Source: an uncultured Lachnospiraceae bacterium (GTDB taxonomy: Bacteria > Bacillota > Clostridia > Lachnospirales > Lachnospiraceae). From it: a DNA stretch of 64,000 bases. Below the pieces are notes generated by a model that was not told the origin of the DNA, searched no databases, and saw only the letters and a program-made list of their open reading frames with translations. The translations under genes were made by a program, and so were the position numbers. The stretch covers positions 93,315 to 157,314 of the forward strand of contig CACWHK010000001.1 of the NCBI GenBank assembly GCA_902760755.1, read 5' to 3'. Shown piece by piece: positions 1 to 8,323 of the stretch; position 1 is the stretch's first letter; each line of letters starts with the position of its first letter.

Positions 1-1
1 G

Positions 2-793
2 GATGCCGTAAACCAGACCATCGAGGTGAAGGGAATTCCCTTTACGGTAATCGGGGTAATGGATAAGGAGGATGACGGCTTCGAGCCGGTGGTAAACAGC
101 CTTTCCGACTATCAGACCTATTACGCAAATGAAAACAGGAGCATCATGGTGATCCCGGACAGCATATGGCCGGTGATCAGTACCTATGATGAGCCCTATC
201 AGTTTATTGTGAAGGCAAAGGATACGGAGTCCATGTCCGTGGCTGCCAAGGAGGCGGAGGATCTCCTGAATGCAGGAATCCGCAGCAGGAAAAGCAGCAT
301 GCCGGATACTGCCGAGGAAGAGAAGGGCGGACTGGAAAATGATCAGGTGAAGTATAAGAGCGAGGATACCCTGGAGAAGGCCAAGGAGCTGCAGAAGCTG
401 GCCAACTCCACCAAGTCCCAGCTGATCTGGATCGCAGGCATCTCCCTTCTGGTGGGTGGTATCGGTGTCATGAACATCATGCTGGTATCCGTAACCGAGC
501 GGACCAGGGAGATCGGACTGAAGAAGGCTCTGGGAGCCCGCAGGAAGGTGATCCTGGGACAGTTCCTGACGGAGGCCTCGGTGCTTACCAGCCTCGGAGG
601 CATCATCGGTGTGGGAGCGGGTATCGGACTTGCCTACTTTATCGGAAAGCTGGCAGAGGTTCCGGTGGCGGTCAGCGGATGGTCTATCGTGATCTCCGTG
701 GTATTCTCCATGGTGATCGGAATCCTGTTCGGCCTTATCCCATCCATCAAGGCTTCCAAGCTGGATCCCATCGAGGCTCTCCGGTATGAATAA
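2..793 (+). CDS. ABC transporter permease, MacB/FtsX type (5' truncated by window)
   Basis: The reading frame is open from base 2, so the N-terminus lies outside the window; the GTG at 26 is only an in-frame valine. The visible part (about 263 aa) has the end of a MacB-type extracytoplasmic domain (IPFTVIGVMDKEDD) followed by three hydrophobic segments. The signature just before and after the first of these (GGIGVMNIMLVSVTERTREI, then GLKKALGARR) is typical of MacB/FtsX permeases, and the protein ends SIKASKLDPIEALRYE, a usual family ending. Such proteins work with an ATPase and often a membrane-fusion partner, which would be upstream. The substrate cannot be told; peptide, lipoprotein or antibiotic export or sensing are all known in the family. 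Confidence 0.9.
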   Translation, partial: DAVNQTIEVKGIPFTVIGVMDKEDDGFEPVVNSLSDYQTYYANENRSIMVIPDSIWPVISTYDEPYQFIVKAKDTESMSVAAKEAEDLLNAGIRSRKSSMPDTAEEEKGGLENDQVKYKSEDTLEKAKELQKLANSTKSQLIWIAGISLLVGGIGVMNIMLVSVTERTREIGLKKALGARRKVILGQFLTEASVLTSLGGIIGVGAGIGLAYFIGKLAEVPVAVSGWSIVISVVFSMVIGILFGLIPSIKASKLDPIEALRYE

Positions 794-820
794 GCTTGGG
801 CAACACGCCATAAGATTATC

Positions 821-849
821 TTGAAAGCCTACGGCAGATTTGTTATAAT
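821..849 (+). promoter_or_regulatory. Sigma-A type promoter for the SEC-C protein gene
   Basis: TTGAAA at 821-826 and TATAAT at 844-849 are separated by 17 bases. The expected transcript start is about 50 bases before the ATG at 906. It separates this gene from the permease upstream. Confidence 0.75.
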
Positions 850-905
850 TGGCTCTGGCGTTTTCTCTGAACGCTGCAAGTACATTTTCTAAGGAGATAG
901 CATAT

Positions 906-1412
906 ATGGGACTTCTGAAGGATTGGCGGGATCACGCTTACGGACTGGATGAGCGGACACCCGAAGGACAGAAATTCTGGAAGGATTATTTTACGATTGA
1001 GAAGGGGATTTACGAGGAACTGCTGACGGATCCCACACAGAAGATCGAGGGTACGGTAAAGAGTCTGGCAGAACGCTGGAATACCGACATCGAGACCATG
1101 ACCGGATTCCTGGACGGGATCAATGACAGTCTGGTAAACCCCAACGATCTGGACAACATGGAGGAGGAGACTCCGCTTACTCTGGAGATCGATACCGAGA
1201 AGCTGTACATGAACATGGTACAGTGCAATGCAGAGTGGCTTTACACCCTGCCGCAGTGGGATCAGATCTACACCAAGGAGAAGCGGGAGGAGCTTTACAA
1301 GAAGGAGAAGTCTTCTCATACCATCGTAAAGCCGCCGAAGGTAGGTCGGAATGACCCATGTCCCTGCGGATCGGGTAAGAAGTATAAGAAGTGCTGCGGA
1401 GCAAATCTGTAG
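906..1412 (+). CDS. SEC-C metal-binding domain protein
   Basis: Protein of 168 aa. The C-terminus is a textbook SEC-C zinc-binding motif ([19 protein letters not shown]), the CxCx8CC pattern also found at the end of SecA. The N-terminal about 140 residues are acidic and helical-looking, with no motif I recognise. The start at 906 is chosen because AAGGAGA lies 10 bases upstream; an in-frame extension to 849 would begin inside the promoter. It has its own promoter and terminator and appears monocistronic. SEC-C tails bind zinc and in SecA contact SecB or the ribosome; whether this protein does so is unknown. Confidence 0.85.
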   Translation: MGLLKDWRDHAYGLDERTPEGQKFWKDYFTIEKGIYEELLTDPTQKIEGTVKSLAERWNTDIETMTGFLDGINDSLVNPNDLDNMEEETPLTLEIDTEKLYMNMVQCNAEWLYTLPQWDQIYTKEKREELYKKEKSSHTIVKPPKVGRNDPCPCGSGKKYKKCCGANL

Positions 1413-1415
1413 ATG

Positions 1416-1447
1416 AAAAAGAGGGGAGCTTTTGTCTCCCCTTTTTT
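1416..1447 (+). terminator. Rho-independent terminator after SEC-C gene
   Basis: GGGGAG (1423-1428) pairs with CTCCCC (1436-1441) and is followed by TTTTTT. An A-run upstream could make it work in both directions. Confidence 0.85.
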
Positions 1448-1466
1448 GGCTTAAAGAAAGGGCTTC

Positions 1467-3326
1467 ATGACATTTAACGAAGAGCAAAAATATGCAATCG
1501 AATGGTTTCGTGGACCCCTTCTGGTCCTTGGTACACCGGGCTCCGGAAAGACCACGGTGATCCTTCACCGCGTCCGGGAGCTGGTGGTCCGTTACGGAGT
1601 GATCCCAAGAGAGATCCTGGTCATCACCTTTACCAAGGCGGCGGCCCGGTCTATGCAGCAGCGGTACGAGGCCATGGAGCATGCCTCCGGCGGTGTACGG
1701 TTTTCCACCTTCCATTCCTTTTATTACTGGATCATCCGGACGGCGTATAAGCTTCCGGCGGATTCGGTGCTCTCGGAGGAGGAGCGGTACCAGTGGATCC
1801 GCGGGATCCTTACGAAGATTTCCCCGGAATACGGCTCCAATGATGAAATTCTCACAAGTGTGCTTCGTCAGATCGATGCTCTTACCAATGACATGATCGA
1901 CCTTTCGGATTATTACAGTACGGATCTTCCGGCAGAGGAGTTCCGGGAGCTGGTCCGTCAGTTTCAGGCAAGGAAGAAGGCTGCAAAGAAGCTGGACTTT
2001 AATGATATGATGCAGATGTGCTATGATCTTCTTTGCGAGAGGAAGGATATCCTGGAACGGATCCGGGACATGTACCCCTTCGTTATGGTGGATGAGTATC
2101 AGGATACCAACCGGATCCAGTATGAGATCCTGAAGCTGATCGTCCATCCGAGAGACAACTTCTTTGCCGTGGGGGATGATGATCAGTCGATCTACGGCTT
2201 TCGCGGTGCAAGACCGGATATCATGCTGTCCTTCGGGAAGGAGTTTCCGGAGGGAGAGAGGATCACCCTCAGCGTAAACTACCGGTGCCCCGGTGCCGTA
2301 ACCAGTCTCGGAGACACGCTGATCCGTAACAACCGGAGACGGTATGCGAAGACCCTTTCTTCCGCAAAGGGAGACTCCGGGAAGGATACGGTGTTGATCC
2401 GGACACCGAAGAATGACCGCGAGGAGTACGGGATGATCCGGGACAGCATCCGGGATGCGGTAAGAAAAGGAATTCCCTACGAGGAGATCGCGGTCCTGTT
2501 TCGGACCAACCGGGATCCTAGGCGTCTTTCCTTTTATCTTCGGGATGCGGCGATCCCCTACCGGTTACGGGATGTTCTGCCGAACCTCTTTAACCATCCG
2601 GCGGTTACACCGGTCATGGATTATCTTGCATTTGCGGCAGGAGACCATACGAGAAGCAGGTTTCTTCGGATCATGAATAAGCCGGTCCGTTATATACGAC
2701 GGGAGATGCTGAGCAGCGAGCATGTGGATCTGATCCGTCTTACGGCGAGTGTGAAGGGACAGGTGTATCTGGAGAAGAATCTGCAAAAGCTCCGGGCGGA
2801 TCTGCAACGACTACGGACTCTGCCTCCGGCAGCGGCCATAAACTATATACGGAAGGGCATGCGGTATGAGTCCTGGCTTCTGGAGGAAGCAGAGCGAAGA
2901 GCTTTGGACGCGGAGGAGCAGCTGGATATGCTGGACGAACTTCAGTCCATGGCAGAGCCATATCAGAATACGGCGGAATTCTTTCAGTATGCGGAGGCGT
3001 ACCAGGAGCTCCTGAAGGAAGAAAACCGAAAGAACGATCCAAAGAATGCAGAGACCCGGGGCGTGCAGCTGATGACACTGCACAGTGCAAAGGGACTGGA
3101 ATTCCGGGAGGTCCATATCATGGACTGCGTGGAGGGCTCCATCCCCCACAAACGGTCGAAGACCCCCGCCGCCATCGAGGAGGAACGGAGGATGTTCTAC
3201 GTGGGGATCACCCGCGCCAGTGAGCGGCTTTTCCTCTATGCCCCGAAAATGATCGGAAAGAAAGCCGCTCGGCAGTCACCGTTCCTTACGGAGCTTTGCG
3301 GAAAGGATACAGCAGGAAAGGGATAA
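1467..3326 (+). CDS. UvrD/PcrA-family ATP-dependent DNA helicase
   Basis: Superfamily 1 helicase of 619 aa. Visible motifs in order: Q-motif region NEEQKYAI; Walker A GTPGSGKTT (about residue 21); motif Ia ITFTKAAA; Walker B MVDEYQDTN (about 209); motif III VGDDDQSIYGFRGA; motif IV SVNYRCP; motif V TLHSAKGLEF (about 535); motif VI MFYVGITRA near the C-terminus. It is shorter than PcrA/UvrD (about 720-740 aa), with a reduced 2B region and no C-terminal tail, so it is a UvrD-like paralogue and probably not the main repair helicase. It unwinds DNA 3' to 5' by family inference. It is followed after 5 bases by chorismate mutase, with which it probably shares a transcript. Confidence 0.92.
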   Translation: MTFNEEQKYAIEWFRGPLLVLGTPGSGKTTVILHRVRELVVRYGVIPREILVITFTKAAARSMQQRYEAMEHASGGVRFSTFHSFYYWIIRTAYKLPADSVLSEEERYQWIRGILTKISPEYGSNDEILTSVLRQIDALTNDMIDLSDYYSTDLPAEEFRELVRQFQARKKAAKKLDFNDMMQMCYDLLCERKDILERIRDMYPFVMVDEYQDTNRIQYEILKLIVHPRDNFFAVGDDDQSIYGFRGARPDIMLSFGKEFPEGERITLSVNYRCPGAVTSLGDTLIRNNRRRYAKTLSSAKGDSGKDTVLIRTPKNDREEYGMIRDSIRDAVRKGIPYEEIAVLFRTNRDPRRLSFYLRDAAIPYRLRDVLPNLFNHPAVTPVMDYLAFAAGDHTRSRFLRIMNKPVRYIRREMLSSEHVDLIRLTASVKGQVYLEKNLQKLRADLQRLRTLPPAAAINYIRKGMRYESWLLEEAERRALDAEEQLDMLDELQSMAEPYQNTAEFFQYAEAYQELLKEENRKNDPKNAETRGVQLMTLHSAKGLEFREVHIMDCVEGSIPHKRSKTPAAIEEERRMFYVGITRASERLFLYAPKMIGKKAARQSPFLTELCGKDTAGKG

Positions 3327-3331
3327 ACAAT

Positions 3332-3640
3332 ATGAAACATGAGAATGAGAATCGTGAGACCCCGGATACTCTGGAAGAACTCCGGAGTAAGATCGATGTG
3401 GTGGATACAACACTGAAGGAAGCATTCCTTGCAAGAATGGATCTTGTGGACCGGATCGCCGAGGTGAAGCGGCAGTCCAGAGGCACGGTATATCAGCCGG
3501 GCCGGGAGAAGGCCATGATCGAGCGCCTGACCGTAGATGTGGAACCGCGGTATCAGGAATCCTATATCCGGTTTCTGAAGGAAATCCTTGCCATCAGCAA
3601 GGATTATCAGGGAAAAAGACTCTCCGGAGAGAATGCTTAG
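3332..3640 (+). CDS. Chorismate mutase (AroQ type)
   Basis: Small all-helical protein of 102 aa. The pattern LEELRSKIDVVDTTLKEAF, then RMDLVDRIAEVKRQ, then YQPGREKAMIERL is the AroQ fold: Arg in helix 1, the Arg/Lys of the active site (VKRQ) and the REK segment. It would convert chorismate to prephenate in Phe/Tyr synthesis. The start at 3332 is preferred over an upstream in-frame TTG/ATG-like extension (3296) because AGGAAAGGGA lies just upstream and the longer start would overlap the helicase. It could be co-transcribed with the helicase, but the two have no evident functional link. Confidence 0.85.
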   Translation: MKHENENRETPDTLEELRSKIDVVDTTLKEAFLARMDLVDRIAEVKRQSRGTVYQPGREKAMIERLTVDVEPRYQESYIRFLKEILAISKDYQGKRLSGENA

Positions 3641-3644
3641 ATGC

Positions 3645-3673
3645 TTGCCTGTACGCACTGCTTTTGCTATAAT
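3645..3673 (+). promoter_or_regulatory. Extended -10 promoter for the LCP gene
   Basis: TTGCCT (3645-3650), 17-base spacer, and TATAAT (3668-3673) preceded by TGC, so an extended -10. It begins 4 bases after the chorismate mutase stop codon and supports a start at 3729 for the next gene. Confidence 0.75.
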
Positions 3674-3728
3674 CGGTAGGGTATGAATGCTTTTGTTGCA
3701 CGAAACAGATGATGAGTGGAGTCAATGC

Positions 3729-4799
3729 ATGGGAAACGACGGGAAAAAGAAGGATAAAAAGGAAGGCTTCTGGAAGAGACTTCCGAAATGGGGACGGGTG
3801 CTGATCATTACAGGAGCCGTTCTTTTGGTTCTTGCACTTGGTGTTTTCATCGCGGTAAAGATCTATCTTTCCCGTGTAAAGCGGATCGAGGAGAAGCCTC
3901 CGGTGCCTTATGAACAGACGACCTCCACGGAGACTCCGGATACCAGCCACGATACCATCGATGCGGACGAGATCGACTGGAACAATCTGTATGAGACCGT
4001 GAAGCGGGATAAGTCCATCAAGAATATCATCCTCATCGGACAGGATAAACGGCCGGAGGAAACAGAGCCTGCCCGTTCCGACAGTATGATCCTCTGCAGC
4101 ATCAATAAAAAGACCAATCAGATTACGCTGATCTCCTTCATGCGTGATATGTATGTGCCGATCCCCGGATATGACGATAACCGGATCAATGCAGCTTATA
4201 ACTACGGAGGAGCAGCTCTCCTTCGGACCACCATCGAAAATGATTTCGGTATCGCCATCGACAATGCCATGGAGGTGGATTTCGACGGGTTTATCAAGGC
4301 CATGACCGAGGTGGGAGATCTGGAGATCGAGCTTACGAAGGCGGAGGCTGATTATCTGAATACCACAGGTCCCATCATGAACCATGAGGCCGGACTGGAT
4401 GACGGAGAGTGGAACCTGGTGGAAGGAAAGAACCTTCTGAAATCCTATCAGGCACTGGCCTATGCCAGAACCAGACATGTGGGACGTTCGGACTGGGACC
4501 GGACGGACCGGCAGAGGAAGGTACTTGTTGCCGCATTTGACAAGATTCAGAAGCTATCCTTCTCGGAGCAGATGGATGTGATCAATGCGGTGCTTCCCTA
4601 TATCGCAACGGACATGTCGGATATGGATATCATCGGCTATGCTTACTATATCGCAACCGAGGGGATCCATATGGGAGAGACCTACAGGCTTCCGGTGGAC
4701 GGAAAATATACCAATGAAACCATCAACGGAATGTCGGTTCTGGTACCGAATCTGAATGAGAATTCAAAGCTTCTCAGGACCTATCTGTACGGAGAATGA
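3729..4799 (+). CDS. LytR-CpsA-Psr (LCP) family cell-wall polymer ligase
   Basis: Protein of 356 aa with a basic, Lys-rich cytoplasmic N-terminus, one membrane helix (about residues 26-46) and an extracellular LCP domain. LCP hallmarks are NIILIGQDKRPEE, ARSDSMILCSIN, ISFMRDMYVPIP, NRINAAYNYGG and the C-terminal ARTRHVGRSDWDRTDRQR with the lipid-binding arginines. The family moves teichoic acid or other glycopolymers from undecaprenyl carriers to peptidoglycan. I chose ATG 3729 because GTGGAG lies upstream, while the in-frame ATG at 3687 is only about 14 bases from the promoter -10 and has no ribosome site. It is followed after 34 bases by an ABC exporter pair that may be co-transcribed. Confidence 0.9.
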   Translation: MGNDGKKKDKKEGFWKRLPKWGRVLIITGAVLLVLALGVFIAVKIYLSRVKRIEEKPPVPYEQTTSTETPDTSHDTIDADEIDWNNLYETVKRDKSIKNIILIGQDKRPEETEPARSDSMILCSINKKTNQITLISFMRDMYVPIPGYDDNRINAAYNYGGAALLRTTIENDFGIAIDNAMEVDFDGFIKAMTEVGDLEIELTKAEADYLNTTGPIMNHEAGLDDGEWNLVEGKNLLKSYQALAYARTRHVGRSDWDRTDRQRKVLVAAFDKIQKLSFSEQMDVINAVLPYIATDMSDMDIIGYAYYIATEGIHMGETYRLPVDGKYTNETINGMSVLVPNLNENSKLLRTYLYGE

Positions 4800-4833
4800 T
4801 CCCGGGAGTCAGGATATGGGACGGTAGGAACTT

Positions 4834-6567
4834 ATGAAACTTGTAGCCCGCTACATCAAGCATTATAAGGTTCAGGCAGTGATGGCACCGCTGTTCAAGA
4901 TGCTGGAAGCAATCTTTGAACTGTTGGTGCCACTTGTCGTTGCTAAAATGATCGATGACGGGATCGGAGCGGGCAATACGGGGATGATCTATGCCATGGG
5001 AGGGGTCCTTCTCGGGCTTGCCATCGTGGGCTTCGGCAGCTCCGTAACGGCCCAGTACTTCTCGGCGGTTGCGGCCATGGGTGTCGGTCGGGAGCTCCGT
5101 ATGGATCTCTTCCGGCATATCAACCGGCTAAGCTACCGGGAGCTGGATCAGCTGGGAACCTCCACCCTGGTCACCAGGATGACCAGTGATACGAATCAGG
5201 TGCAGACCGGAGTGAATATGGTGCTCCGTCTCTTTCTTCGTTCCCCCTTCATCGTCTTCGGTGCGGTGATCATGGCATTTACGGTGGATGTGAAAACGGC
5301 GCTGATCTTTCTTATCGTTCTGCCGGTGCTGATGGCAGTGGTATTCACCATTACCTTTGCATCCATTCCGCTCTATAAGCGGGTTCAGGACCGCCTGGAC
5401 CGGGTGACGCTGCTTACCAGAGAGAATCTGATCGGTGTACGGGTGATCCGTGCCTTTAACCGGGAGGAAGCGGAGAAGCAGGAGTATGACGAAACCGGAA
5501 AGGGACTGATGAAGTCCCAGCTCTTTGTGGGACGGATCACCGCCTTCATGAATCCGGTGACCTATGTGATCGTAAACTTAGGGATCGCAGCCCTGATCCA
5601 CTTCGGAGCCATCCGCGTGGATGCCGGGGATCTTACTCAGGGGCAGGTGGTGGCTCTGGTGAATTATATGTCCCAGATCCTTGTGGAGCTGATCAAGCTT
5701 GCCAATCTGATCATTACCATGACGAAATCCATAGCTGCCGGAAGACGCGTGGCAGAGGTCTTTGCCATGCAGCCCTCCATAGAATATTCGGATACAAATG
5801 TACAGCCAAAGGCCGGTCCCCGTGTCGCATTCCGGGATGTGAGCCTGGTTTACAGTGGCTCGAAGGAAGCAGCGATCCATCATGTATCCTTTGAGGCCAT
5901 GCCCGGAGAGACCATCGGCGTGATCGGCGGTACCGGCTCCGGAAAATCATCCCTTGTGAATCTGATCCCCCGGTTCTATGAAGCGACGGAGGGAACCGTG
6001 GAGATCGACGGCGTGGATATCCGGGACTATCCGAAGCAACAGCTTCGGAGTGCCATCGGAGTGGTTCCGCAGAAGGCGGTACTGTTCTCCGGAACCATCG
6101 CGGAGAATCTTCGCTGGGGAGCGCCGGATGCCACGGAGGAAGCGCTTTGGGATGCGGTCCGTACGGCACAGGCGGAAAGCTTTGTGCAGGAGAAGGAAGG
6201 AAAGCTGGAATACCGGCTGAACCAGGGGGCAAGGAACCTCTCCGGCGGACAGCGACAGCGCCTTACCATAGCCCGGGCCCTGGTTCGGGAACCGAAGATC
6301 CTGATCCTGGACGACAGTGCATCTGCCCTGGACTTTGCAACGGATGCGGCCCTTCGGAGAGCCCTCCGGAAGCGGACCGAGGGTATGACCACCTTCCTTG
6401 TGTCCCAGCGGGTATCCACCGTTCGGGGTGCAGACCGGATCCTGGTTCTGGAGGATGGCGATATCGCCGGGATCGGAACCCATGCGGAGCTTCTTGCTTC
6501 CTGCGAGACCTATCAGGAAATCTGCAGGTCTCAGCTTCGGGAGGAGGAGGTGAGCCACCATGAATAG
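4834..6567 (+). CDS. Heterodimeric ABC exporter subunit with degenerate Walker B
   Basis: Half-transporter of 577 aa: six-helix exporter domain (residues about 10-310), then a nucleotide-binding domain. Walker A is GGTGSGKSSL, the signature is intact (LSGGQRQRL), but Walker B reads LILDDSASALD: Asp (residue 494) replaces the catalytic Glu. This is the degenerate half seen in asymmetric exporters such as TM287/288, BmrCD and LmrCD. It overlaps the next gene by 8 bases, consistent with coupled translation of a heterodimer. The start is supported by AGGAA upstream. The substrate is unknown; drug or lipid export is usual. Confidence 0.92.
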   Translation: MKLVARYIKHYKVQAVMAPLFKMLEAIFELLVPLVVAKMIDDGIGAGNTGMIYAMGGVLLGLAIVGFGSSVTAQYFSAVAAMGVGRELRMDLFRHINRLSYRELDQLGTSTLVTRMTSDTNQVQTGVNMVLRLFLRSPFIVFGAVIMAFTVDVKTALIFLIVLPVLMAVVFTITFASIPLYKRVQDRLDRVTLLTRENLIGVRVIRAFNREEAEKQEYDETGKGLMKSQLFVGRITAFMNPVTYVIVNLGIAALIHFGAIRVDAGDLTQGQVVALVNYMSQILVELIKLANLIITMTKSIAAGRRVAEVFAMQPSIEYSDTNVQPKAGPRVAFRDVSLVYSGSKEAAIHHVSFEAMPGETIGVIGGTGSGKSSLVNLIPRFYEATEGTVEIDGVDIRDYPKQQLRSAIGVVPQKAVLFSGTIAENLRWGAPDATEEALWDAVRTAQAESFVQEKEGKLEYRLNQGARNLSGGQRQRLTIARALVREPKILILDDSASALDFATDAALRRALRKRTEGMTTFLVSQRVSTVRGADRILVLEDGDIAGIGTHAELLASCETYQEICRSQLREEEVSHHE

Positions 6568-8302
6568 ACGAAAAACATTGCAAAAGATCCTGCATTTCCT
6601 TCGCCCCTATCTGCCGTTCCTGATTCTGTCCCTTTGCTTTAGTGCTGCAACGGTAGTGCTGCAGCTTTATGCGCCCATCCTGGCAGGACGTGCCATCGAC
6701 CATGTCCTCGGCTTTGGGCAGGTGGAATTTGAGCCTCTGGCGAAGATCGTTACCATGTTCCTGGTCCTCACCGCCGTGGCCTTCTTTACCCAGTGGCTGC
6801 AGAGTGCCATCAACAACCGGATCGTTTATCACGTGGTCCGCGATATCCGGACCAGAGCCTTTGATCATATGCAGAGCCTGCCGCTGGAGTATCTGGATCG
6901 GCAGTCGGCAGGAGATATCGTATCCCGGATGATCGGAGATATCGATCAGTTCTCCGATGGTCTCCTGATGGGCTTCTCCCAGCTCTTTTCGGGACTTACC
7001 ACCATAGTTCTGACCCTGGTCTTCATGTTCCTTCTGGATGGCTGGATCGCACTGCTGGTGGTGGTACTTACACCGGCATCCCTCTTCCTTGCCTCCTTTA
7101 TCGCGAAGAGAACCTTCCACCTCTTCCGGAAGCAGTCGGTGGAGCGCGGGGAGCTGACGGGTCTGGTGGAGGAAATGGTGGGAAATGAGAAGGTGGTGCA
7201 GGCCTTCGGATATGAGGATGCGGCAGAGGAGAGGTTCCGTGAGGTAAATGACCGACTGGCCGAGGCCTCGGAGAAGGCTACCTTTTACTCGTCCCTTACG
7301 AATCCGGGAACCCGGTTTGTAAATAATCTCATTTATGCAGGCGTCGGAATCTTCGGGGCTGCATCTGCCATCGTCGGACGACTGACGGTGGGAGAGCTTA
7401 CCTGTTTCCTCAGCTACGCCAATCAGTATACAAAGCCCTTTAACGAAATCTCCGGTGTGATCACCGAGCTCCAGAACTCTCTGGCCTGTGCCGAGCGGTT
7501 ATTCGAGCTGCTGGAGGAAAAACCGGAGACAGAGGAACCCTCCGATGCACAGGAGCTTTCGGATGTGAAGGGAAGCGTGGAGCTGACGGGAGTACATTTC
7601 TCCTACGATAAGAGTAAAACACTTCTTATGGATCTAAACCTGTCGGTGGAGCCCGGAAAGCGGGTGGCCATCGTCGGACCTACGGGCTGCGGAAAGTCGA
7701 CCCTGATCAATCTTCTGATGCGGTTCTACGACGTGGACCGCGGAGTGATCGCGGTGGACGGCAGGGATGTAAGAAAGATCCCAAGGCACAGCCTCCGGGC
7801 CAACTACGGTATGGTGCTGCAGGAAACCTGGCTGAAGCAGGCCTCCGTCCGGGACAATATCGCCTACGGAAAACCGGATGCCACCGATGAGGAGATCATG
7901 GAGGCAGCACGCCTTACCCATGCGGACCGGTTTATCCGAAGGATGCCGGAAGGGTACGACACCATCCTGGGAGAAGACGGCGGAAGCCTTTCCCAGGGCC
8001 AGAAGCAGCTGCTCTGCATCACCCGCGTGATGCTGCGCCTGCCACCCATGCTGATCCTGGATGAAGCAACCAGCTCGATCGATACCCGAACCGAACACCG
8101 CATCCAGCGCTCCTTTGCAAAAATGATGCAGGGACGCACCAGCTTTATCGTTGCCCACCGGCTTTCCACCATTCAGGAAGCCGACGTGATCCTCGTCATG
8201 AAGGACGGCAACATCATCGAACAGGGCAACCATGAAACCCTTCTTTCGCGGAATGGTTTCTATGCAGAACTATACAACAGCCAATTTGAAGCAGCAGAGT
8301 AA
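6560..8302 (+). CDS. Heterodimeric ABC exporter subunit with catalytic Glu
   Basis: Partner half-transporter of 580 aa with a six-helix membrane domain and nucleotide-binding domain. Walker A is GPTGCGKSTL, Walker B is LILDEATSSID with the catalytic Glu, and the switch His is in IVAHRLST. Its signature is LSQGQKQL instead of LSGGQ. Together the two genes give one canonical ATP site (this Walker A/B plus the partner LSGGQ) and one degenerate site (partner Asp plus this LSQGQ), as known for heterodimeric multidrug exporters. The start overlaps the upstream gene and has GGAGGAGG just before it. Confidence 0.92.
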   Translation: MNRRKTLQKILHFLRPYLPFLILSLCFSAATVVLQLYAPILAGRAIDHVLGFGQVEFEPLAKIVTMFLVLTAVAFFTQWLQSAINNRIVYHVVRDIRTRAFDHMQSLPLEYLDRQSAGDIVSRMIGDIDQFSDGLLMGFSQLFSGLTTIVLTLVFMFLLDGWIALLVVVLTPASLFLASFIAKRTFHLFRKQSVERGELTGLVEEMVGNEKVVQAFGYEDAAEERFREVNDRLAEASEKATFYSSLTNPGTRFVNNLIYAGVGIFGAASAIVGRLTVGELTCFLSYANQYTKPFNEISGVITELQNSLACAERLFELLEEKPETEEPSDAQELSDVKGSVELTGVHFSYDKSKTLLMDLNLSVEPGKRVAIVGPTGCGKSTLINLLMRFYDVDRGVIAVDGRDVRKIPRHSLRANYGMVLQETWLKQASVRDNIAYGKPDATDEEIMEAARLTHADRFIRRMPEGYDTILGEDGGSLSQGQKQLLCITRVMLRLPPMLILDEATSSIDTRTEHRIQRSFAKMMQGRTSFIVAHRLSTIQEADVILVMKDGNIIEQGNHETLLSRNGFYAELYNSQFEAAE

Positions 8303-8323
8303 TACAAGGAAAGAGGTAACACC

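Noticed and set aside
26-793. GTG at 26 as the true start of the permease
   Set aside because: The frame is open to base 2 with matching domain sequence upstream, and there is no ribosome site.
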